This document shows positions 56,745 to 64,000 of a stretch of 64,000 nt of DNA, in pieces. The stretch is from Ceratobasidium sp. AG-K (taxonomy: Eukaryota > Basidiomycota > Agaricomycetes > Cantharellales > Ceratobasidiaceae), in assembly GCA_037039685.1 (NCBI GenBank), contig JAWNGF010000001.1, positions 1,674,001 through 1,738,000 on the forward strand, in the 5' to 3' direction. The notes beneath the pieces are model-generated. The model ran no database searches and was not told the origin of the DNA. It saw only the letters and a list, made by a program, of their open reading frames with translations. Position 1 is the first letter of the stretch. Every line of letters starts with the position of its first letter. Made by a program: the position numbers and the translations under genes.

Positions 56745-59700
56745 ATGGACGCTTCGCTCCATGTCAATGGCGACGCCGAGAACACACAACCGGGGCCGTC
56801 GTCGCCCCGAGCATCGCCACCGTCGGTGCACATCGACTCGTATCCCCTGGACGTGATCCCCGACCTCGAGCAGCCCATGCAGCTGCCGACGACAGTGTCA
56901 CCCAGTGAGCTCCACTCGCTGTCGCCCCACCCCATTGCCCTCGACGACGGACGCATGCACTCGGGCGACGTGCTTGACGATGGGCTCGGACTCGGTGTTG
57001 ATGCCCACATGGGAGAGGGCGAGGACGACTGGGCGCCAGCAGACGAGTGGTCAACAGCCGAGATGCGGCGGGTCAAGGTCAGAAGCCCGGTAATGTTGGT
57101 GTATTATTTTTTAACGAATTAACTGCAGGTCTACGAGCTCAAGGGCGCGTCCTGGAACGACCGAGGGACAGGCATGTGCTCAGCCGACTATGACGAAAGC
57201 ACGGAAAAGGCTGTGATTATTGTCAAGAGCGAGTTTACAGACGCTGAGCTGTTACGGTGTGAGATTCGGGCACAAGATGTCTACCAGCGCCAGCAGGGAG
57301 AACAGGGAGATCTCGGTCGTATGTGCTATCCTACTCGATAACTTTCACATCCTCATTCCCCCACAGAGACGTTGATCGTGTGGACCGAACCAGACGGTAC
57401 AGACTTTGCCCTCAGCTTCCAGGACCTCGACGGCTGTGGCGAAATATGGGACTTCATTCAAGAGGTCCAGAGGCATCTGCGAGGAAAGCGTGAGTTCAGT
57501 TCTTTGTTTTGCTGTGGCTTGTGCGAGTGGCTGAGCCAATGCAGAGGATCCCACATCCTCATCACCCCCTTCGACTCCAAAAATGTCCCTCGAACGACGA
57601 GTCGCCCAGTCGTTTATGCATGCCGGCCAAATACCCACCCCTGACTTCAATACCATTGGCGACATTGACCGTGCCATCAAGCTCTTGTCCAAAAATCCTG
57701 CATTAAAGGAAAAGATTTGCGAGACGCTCGTCTATCAGGTAAAACTACTCCCTTCGAACTCGGCACACGACCCTGATCCGCATTGCAGAAATTCGTATGT
57801 TCGCTCATCGAGTTGTTTTATGAAGCCGAGCGATCAGAGTACTTGGTGCATTTACATGCATTGTGTCGAATTATGCAAACAATCAGTGAGTACATTGGCC
57901 GTGTGATGATGTGTGCTAATTTGTTATCTAGTCATGCTTAATGAACATCCCATGTATGAACACATGTTGTCTGATGAAATATTCCCCGGTGTATTGGGCA
58001 TGCTCGAATGTTGGTTGGATAATTTGTCGCGTGGGGTTGTTGGCTAACTGGATCGTAGACGACCCCGAGTTTCCCGAGCACAAAGCATCCTACCGATACT
58101 TTTTGACCTCTGTAGCCCAGTACCGCGAGGCCGTCCCAATAAGGGACAGCGTCATTCGCAAAAAGATCCACCAAACCTACCGTCTCTTGTTCCTCAAGGA
58201 TGTGGTCCTCGCACGCATGCTTGATGATCCTACCTTTAACATCCTCAACTCGTTCATCATCTTCAACCAGATCGACATTGTCACTCACTTTCAGCATGAA
58301 GAGACCATTCTTCCCCGGATGTTTTCGGCGTTCCCCCAGCTACATAGCAAAGATGGCAAGGCGGTCTTGGAGACGCACGAGGACCCCTCGAACATTCCGC
58401 CTGCGGATTCGCAGGCCAATGGCGCTGGAAACTCGTCTCCCACGATCGGACCCATCCCTCTCCCTGACCACCCTTCCATCTCCACCGACCAAGACACCCG
58501 TCGAAGAGACATCATTCGCATGGTTCACCAGCTCTGTGCAACTGCCAAGAACGTCCAAGTGACCACTCGGTTTGCGTTGTACCGGCTGCTCGTCGACCGG
58601 GGCGTCATCTATGCGATCCAATGGGCGTTTTCGGTGCACAATCCCAACGCCGACATGGTCTCCGTCCAGCATCTGTGTGGGGACATTTTGCTGAGCGTCA
58701 TGGAGTACGACCCGCACGGCGTACGGCAGCACGTACTGCAGCATTCTGAGGCGGGTGTGCGGACATTGCTGGAGCAGATGATTGCAACCATTGGACAGAC
58801 CAAGGATTTGGCGTTGCGTAGCCAGATTGCCGATGCGATTCGGGTCCTGTTAGAGGTCCAAGGAGTAGGGGGTGACATGTCGACTGGCGAGGTGAGCAAC
58901 TCGACCTCGATTGAGGCTAAAGCTAACGGAACTTTAGCGACCAACTGCCGTAGCTGCCGCCAAGGCGGCTATGGGACGAAGAGAGGACCCAGCGACGGAA
59001 AAGTTCCTGCAGTACTTTTACGAGCAGTGTATCATCTCGCTCTATAAGCCCATACTCGCTTTGCCGGACTTTACGGTGTTGCAAGGTGTGTGACAGTCGA
59101 TCACATCATATAAACACGGTATGCTAATACAGCACGTGTTTTAGGCGCGCCTTTGAGTACTCCGCGAGACCACACGGTGCAATTCCTCTTTCTGTGTGAC
59201 CTGTTGTCAAACTTTGTTCTGCAACACGGGCACAGGTGTCAATTCTACATTTGTGCTTCGAATATTGCGCTCAAGCTAGCGTCGCTGCTCTCATCTAGGG
59301 AAAAGCATGTCCGACTTGGTATGTCTTGGCGCTTTAAAATAAAATTAGACACGCTGACTGACCGCGCGGGATTTTGTCAGCCGCGTTGCGTGTATTCCGA
59401 GCTTGTTTCAGGACGCCAAACCTGTTTGTCACACGCCACTTGATCAAGCAAGATGTAATTCTTCCTATTATCGAGCTGACCGCTCGGGAGGCGAGGCGAG
59501 ATAACATGCTCAGTTCGACCTGTCAAGAATTTTTCGAGTATATCCGTCGGGTAAGGACAAAGTGCTCGCGTGACCAGTGTCACAAGGTACTAATTAGAGT
59601 ATAGGAGAATTTGCGTTTAGTGATTGACTACATGATGGACAAGCACGAGGCGCGGGTCCGCGAGTTGGCCAAGCATCCCATGGTTGGCATGCGATTCGCG

Positions 59701-60749
59701 GGGATCATTCTTCGCTGGGAGCAGAACCACGAGGAGCCCCCACCGACTGAAACGGTGGCCAATTCTACGTATGTACTATGCCGCCGGACGGAGCCCAGAC
59801 TGATGATGCGGACAGAAATGGAAATAGCACTCGACGGTGGGGCAGCGGCCGGCACATGGACGCGGAGGAAGAAGACTATTTCAACGCCGATGACGAAACG
59901 GTCGAGGTCCCGCTCAAATGGGCTCCAGTGCAAATACCACCGATGAACACGCTCAAGCGCAAGCGCGGGCGCGTCGCACTCGGTACCGGCTCACGCACTC
60001 GGGCAGGATCGGACGGAAGCGGCTCGACGCCCGTCTTTCAACCGATCAAACCTCCTTCGGCGGGGTTGCTCGGCTTGGTGGATTACGACGAGGAAGAAGA
60101 GGACCTGGGCGCCGTGACGGGAACGAGTTCAGATGGGAGTCTGTCGTTTCAAAACGTGCTTTCGCCCTCGCCAATGTCGGTCGATACGCCACAAGAGTCG
60201 AGTCCGGGCGGAGGGCCGAGTGTAGACCGAAAGCTCACTCGGTCTGCGGCGTTTGTGGCCGAGAGCGCGACAGCAGCGAGGTTGGCGGATATGCAATCCG
60301 AACCTTCGAGTTCTGAAGACACGTTCCCGATGTTGCTCGAGGGCGGACCGCCGCCATTGAGCCAGTTACGTGCCGAGAAGCGGAGGAGAGAAGAGGAGGA
60401 AGACGAGTTGTTGGCTCTCTACAGCAACGGGAAGCGTGCTGGAGCCAACGCCGATCCCAAGCCTGCCGCAGAGGATGTGTTCCCGCTCGCGAGCAAATTC
60501 ACGGCCGCAGCGGGCGCGTCCGAGGGTGGGGCCAAAAAGATCAAGTTGAGTCTAGGCAAGGGCGCTGCGGCTGCGGCGCGGGGTCCGCACCGTCCTCGTC
60601 ACCCCCGCCGGCGTCGACAGACAGCGGTGGCGGATAGAGTACGGTTTTGTATGGAATATATGCGTTGTAGTTTTTCTCCTTATGTTTGTTTGGCACAGTA
60701 TGTTATACAATGTACCTCTTTTTGCTGTCGATTATGCTGTATGACGTAG
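56745..60749 (+). CDS. PSY2: Protein phosphatase 4 regulatory subunit 3, SMEK/Psy2
   Basis: Targets PP4 to phosphoproteins such as H2A variants and DNA-damage factors. ATG at 56745 (MDASLHVNGDAENTQPGPSS), an acidic N-terminus, then an EVH1/PH-like domain: RRVKVYELKGASWNDRGTGM, ETLIVWTEPDGTDFALSFQD, CGEIWDFIQEVQRHLRGK. The DUF625/SMEK armadillo-like region follows: ICETLVYQKFVCSLIELFYE, HPMYEHMLSDEIFPGVLGML, DPEFPEHKASYRYFL, YRLLFLKDVVLARMLDDPTF, FIIFNQIDIVTHFQ. The C-terminal tail is acidic and disordered (LLGLVDYDEEEEDLG). About a dozen introns, including 59772-59818. The final exon runs to 60749 in one frame, but after the Ala-run at about 60576-60590 the other frame gives the more natural SAPSSSPPPASTDSGGG with stop at 60635-60637. 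Confidence 0.92.
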
Positions 60750-61191
60750 GGCGGGTCAATCATCGAACGACGTCGGTGGCGCGATCGGAATGGGCTAGAT
60801 TGTTGTTTCATGTTGCGACTCGCGCGGCCAAGATTTACGAGACTGCTTGTGACTTGGGCGTTCGACTCAGCTCTAGTAACCGCGGCAAAGCGCCTAGGCT
60901 GGGGCATAGGGCTGTACAAAGGACCTAGGAAAATTCTAATTGTCTATTAGAGACGAGTTTGGCCGTTGGTCCTGCGGCAACAGTGACTCTCGGCAGCCGG
61001 GAAACACGATGGTGTCACACACGTGACAATTGATGTCCCACGCCTCGGCCCATCTAGTTTATATAATAAAGTCTGGTGCGACCTGACTGATTCATCTTCA
61101 CCTCGGCGTCCCGTCCCATCGTCTCACCGTCCCGCCCTATAAGTCGCTCGGGCTCGGCCTCAAACAGCACCGCACCCACCTCACCCCAATC
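60750..61191. other. Intergenic: SMEK 3' flank and promoter of the four-TM gene
   Basis: About 440 bases. The left half is AT-mixed 3' flank; the right half holds CACGTG and a TATA box followed by C/T-rich sequence up to the ATG at 61192. No gene seen. Confidence 0.55.
61020..61070 (+). promoter_or_regulatory. Promoter elements of the four-TM gene: CACGTG and TATA box
   Basis: CACGTG at 61020-61025 (in CACACACGTGAC) and TTATATAATAAA at 61059-61070, about 125 bases before the ATG at 61192. The spacing of about 35 bases between them, and the C-rich leader after the TATA, fit an active fungal promoter. Confidence 0.55.
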
Positions 61192-62294
61192 ATGTTTCGC
61201 ACATCATCACCGTGCTGCTTTAGATCTTCTCGGAGGTCGGTATTTGCCTTGTACAGCTTGATCTCCCTGGTGTACTAATTGGAGCTAACTTATCGCAGGA
61301 ATGCTACTCTTGTGCTGGCAGGGCTAGGGGCAGTCGGAAATGCATATGCAGCAATCCACATTATTGCGCTGTGGTGGTCAATGCGCAAGGAGACTGAGAG
61401 CGAGTGGGAGGGCTCGGCCGACATCTGGACCCTCGATGTTGCACGCATCCTGGGGGCCCTCATCTGCACCTACATGGCTATGGCCAGTGTGGCTTGCGCC
61501 GCGGGCTTTTACGGCACTCTCAAGGTGTGTATTCAGTACTATTACATCAACTCTGGCTTATTCGGTTCTGCAGCGACTGCCTGCCCATGTCCGAGTCTTT
61601 CGTGACTATTCCATCGCCGACCTGGTCTTTGTAACCTTCTCGACACTTATATTCGCCTTTGCCTGTGTGCAGCCCACGTTGCGTGGCGCAGTGTGTGAGG
61701 AGCTCTCGCGCCAACCCGAGCTGATGCGCAACCTGATGGACGCCGGCCTGACAATCGAAAACTGCGACATGTATTTCGAGCGAGGCGTTGTCGGCGTTGT
61801 TGGCATCATGTCTGTATTGCTCATCTGCCGGGTGAGTACCCATTTGGACAATGGTCATGGGGTCATGTGAGCTGACTTGCATTGTTTAGATGCAATTTAC
61901 CCTCCTGGTAACCGATTACTATTCGCAATTGCTACGAACTGGATCTGCCGAGTATGACGAGTTCTCTGGCGGAGAGGAGGCCAACGGACAGCGCATCTTC
62001 CTGTTGCCTTCCCGAGACAGCCCCAAGGATCAACCATTGATCTACGCCCCACTGCCGCGGCTATCCCTCGCCGAAGCCAGGCAGATGCATGCGACCGAGG
62101 CCTACGTGTCGCGTCCTTCCCGGCACTCGCACTCCAACTCGCTTCCCCACTCGGCCTCTCGTTCCCACTCGCATTCGCACCGACGGGCCGAGTCACTCTC
62201 TGCCTCGCGGCACGGCGGCATCGCATTGCCCATCCGACCAGGCGAAGGCCTCATTCCAGAACGGAAGCACTCTCGAAAGTCGTCGTCGACGTGA
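61192..62294 (+). CDS. Four-transmembrane protein with His/Ser/Arg-rich tail
   Basis: Unnamed membrane protein, about 300 residues, four exons. Short first exon MFRTSSPCCFRSSR, intron at about 61239-61299, then TM1 NATLVLAGLGAVGNAYAAIH continuing IIALWW, TM2 VARILGALICTYMAMASVAC, TM3 DYSIADLVFVTFSTLIFAFA and TM4 GVVGVVGIMSVLLICR. A cysteine-bearing loop lies between TM3 and TM4 (CEELSRQPELMRNLMDAGLT, ENCDMYFERG), probably extracellular. The C-terminal 130 residues are hydrophilic, with a striking HSHSNSLPHSASRSHSHSHR stretch and a basic end (PERKHSRKSSST). The topology resembles fungal tetraspan proteins of the Sur7/tetraspanin or MARVEL kind, but no diagnostic motif allows a firm call. Confidence 0.75.
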
Positions 62295-62789
62295 ATCAAT
62301 CTCCACATTCCCTTGTTCTCGCTCCACCTCGGCACATTCTTACACGTCCCGTCATGCATTCTGTTTCTGCCTCGTCTCGCTTGTAATCGTATGGTCCTAT
62401 TTCTCTATTTTTGTTTCTCATCCGGATCTGTCCATCGTTAGGTCTGCCGCTGTGTCCTTAGTTTAATCGCATGAATGATAAAATATCTTTGACAATTATG
62501 TTTTCGGTATGCTTAGAATCGTCACGTGATGTACGATCAAAATAACTTTTAATCGTACACGGAATATCTGACGACACAATTGATGCGTTTCCCGCACGGC
62601 ACGACGCCCGGTGAGCTGCGGACGGAAGAACACCCTTTGTTCACGTTTCAGCTGGTATTAACCCTGATGCGACTCGCGTCGGGCGGGAGTGACTGTCACG
62701 CTCGGCGGCCCAGGATTCTCGTACAAAGGCGTTGGGTAGGTTTAGGGTGTATTGACATTCCCCACACGGCCAAGCTACATTACACAATT
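62295..62789. other. Convergent 3' intergenic region
   Basis: About 495 bases between two gene ends. T-rich after 62294. Contains CACGTG at 62523-62528 (TCACGTGAT), although neither neighbour starts here. A plus-strand open frame at 62580-63203 overlaps the NDUFA8 gene on the other strand and is a shadow. Confidence 0.5.
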
Positions 62790-63422
62790 TTACTTTTGTT
62801 GACGCTTGAAAATCGGGTTCGTGAGTTCGTGCACCTGAGGCTTGTATGTAGGGGCGCCAGGGATTGTCTTTTTGAGTCCCTGATAAACGGTAGATCAAGG
62901 ATGAGACGATGCGTCATACAAAGCCAGGAGACGTACCAGGTTTTCAAAGATGCAGTCGTTGAGCTTTCGTTCCGGCTTTCTGCACCTGTAAAACTCCTAC
63001 TTCCATATCAATCGACGTATCCACCCTCATCTAGATCGCCCAACGCACCTGGTTGTTGTTCTCCAAGCACTGCCAATGTGCATCATATGTCTCTGCACAG
63101 CTCGCACGCATCTTCTCGATTAAATCTGCCGCACATCTCGTCACCCGTCTACCTTCCTTTAAGCAATGCGCAGGATCGGCGGATTCTTGTTTGCACAGCA
63201 TAAAGTCCTCTGTGTGTGAGTGGTGAGTACGTGTGATCGAGCAAGAGGGTGGGAACGGAACGGACCGTTGTAGTCTTTGCAGTGCGCCCCGATAAAGAAT
63301 GCAGCGCTCTTGAGCGGGGCAGATGTTACACCTAGCTCATCTACGTGGGGGACTTGGGCGGGGAGAGGTGTCGGGTCGACGTAGGGCGCTGTGGACGCCG
63401 AGCCTGCTTTGAACGTTGACAT
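62790..63422 (-). CDS. Complex I accessory subunit NDUFA8-like, twin CX9C protein
   Basis: Mitochondrial intermembrane-space subunit of NADH:ubiquinone oxidoreductase, imported by the Mia40 disulfide relay. ATG at 63422-63420 (MSTFKAGSASTAPYVDPTPL), then VDELGVTSAPLKSAAFFIGA, which matches the NDUFA8 N-terminal helix. Four CX9C motifs are visible: CKDYNEDFMLC (across an intron), CKQESADPAHC overlapping it, CAETYDAHWQC and CRKPERKLNDC. The tail, ENLGLKKTIPGAPTYKPQVH, also fits. I end the gene at FKRQQK with TAA at 62792-62790; the AAAGTAAAA there could instead be a donor for one more tiny exon. Introns about 63209-63267, 63003-63053 and 62881-62936. About 150-160 residues, normal for the family. 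Confidence 0.88.
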
Positions 63423-64000
63423 GGGCAGCCAATTAGATGAGCTACGTTATGCACGCCAGCCAGGTAATGTAAATCCATTTGTTTATGCGAAATATATTTT
63501 TGTTATTCATAAATGATATTGTAGACTCAAGCTAATGAATCTAATTCTCACCTCGACTTGTCCCTGGTCGTCGAATGAAGTCGGTGAAAGCCAACCGGCA
63601 ATAGCGGCTGTACAGGAACTCAGGGTGCAGCCCACGAGCCGGGTTCGGGTTCATTCCTGTGTCCCTCCTGACCTCCGAAGATGCCCCCGTCACATTCATT
63701 GGGCCCACCAAGGACTAGACCGCAACGATCGTTCCCTACTGGGCATACATAGGGTATATAATCCGGGGGGCTCTACCTTCCCCCAGTGGAGTCTGCTCCC
63801 CTCGCTCGTGTTGGTCTCCAACGGGTGGCACGCAAGCTGGGATCTCAGCTCTACTCGAGTTGTAATTCAACTGGAAGCCTGCGAGCTCCGGGAGGCCAGG
63901 TTTGCATATAAGCCCTGAGTGTGGGGTTGGCGTGTTGTTCCCCGGGTTTTTATACCACAGGTAAGTTTCGGGTGAGCTTACGCGCGGGACCGCAACTGAT
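63423..64000. other. Intergenic, probable promoter of a gene beyond the right edge
   Basis: No gene I can support. TATATAA at 63755-63761 and a CATATAAG at about 63905-63912 suggest plus-strand promoters, and a perfect GTAAGT donor follows ACCACAG at about 63961, as if a 5' UTR or first exon of a plus-strand gene ended there. An open frame at 63535-63918 has no recognisable content. Confidence 0.4.

Noticed and set aside
60850..60900. GTTCGACTC, a B-box-like sequence
   Set aside because: No A-box or cloverleaf can be formed around it.
62580..63203. 207-residue plus-strand open frame
   Set aside because: Lies opposite the NDUFA8-like gene, whose CX9C motifs and exon structure are convincing.
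1..64000. Biosynthetic gene cluster or mobile element
   Set aside because: No PKS, NRPS, terpene synthase, P450, transposase, integrase or LTR seen; the regulator and oxidoreductases are dispersed among housekeeping genes.

Overview
The window is eukaryotic nuclear DNA from a basidiomycete fungus, most likely an agaricomycete. Nearly every gene is broken by several GT-AG introns of about 45-70 bases. Genes are dense, about 27 in 64 kb on both strands with gaps of 25-800 bases. Gene families are typically fungal: a Zn2Cys6 regulator, a ferric reductase, Kcs1, Slh1 and verprolin. The gene style reminds me of Rhizoctonia/Ceratobasidium, but I cannot test that. All functional calls below are by motif recognition and all exon boundaries are hand-drawn.

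Layout. 0-17 kb, plus strand: the 3' part of eIF2B delta; a low-complexity R/S/G/Y-rich protein; an ARA2-like aldo-keto reductase; a very long Pro/Ser-rich protein; a coiled-coil protein; NOP58; a Zn2Cys6 transcription factor. 17-34 kb, minus strand: nucleoporin NUP120/NUP160, the Ski2-like RNA helicase SLH1/ASCC3, a cytochrome-b5-like MAPR protein, and the inositol hexakisphosphate kinase KCS1. 35-39 kb, plus: a doubtful small gene, an isochorismatase-family hydrolase, a 96-residue unknown, and protein disulfide isomerase. 39-43 kb, minus: a kynurenine/glutamine-type aminotransferase and verprolin. 43-44 kb, plus: a small TPR-like protein. 44-51 kb, minus: a multi-pass membrane protein, a ferric reductase and an SDR. 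51-64 kb: NOP13-like RNA-binding protein (+), TPA1/OFD1 prolyl hydroxylase (-), an IPNS-like 2OG-Fe(II) oxygenase (+), PP4 regulatory subunit SMEK/PSY2 (+), a four-TM protein (+) and a complex I NDUFA8-like subunit (-).

No single operon-like system is visible. Many genes serve translation and ribosomes (eIF2B delta, NOP58, SLH1, NOP13, TPA1), but these are housekeeping genes and their proximity may be chance. The most interesting observations are an SLH1 homologue whose second helicase cassette has lost its catalytic motifs and whose second Sec63 unit is absent; apparent single-base frame breaks inside otherwise intact conserved genes (PDI clearly, NUP120 probably, two or three others possibly); a divergent pair of 2OG-Fe(II) oxygenases sharing one short promoter; and recurrent CACGTG boxes in several promoters. 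I found no transposon, CRISPR, rRNA or convincing tRNA, and no previously undescribed multi-gene system that I could defend.
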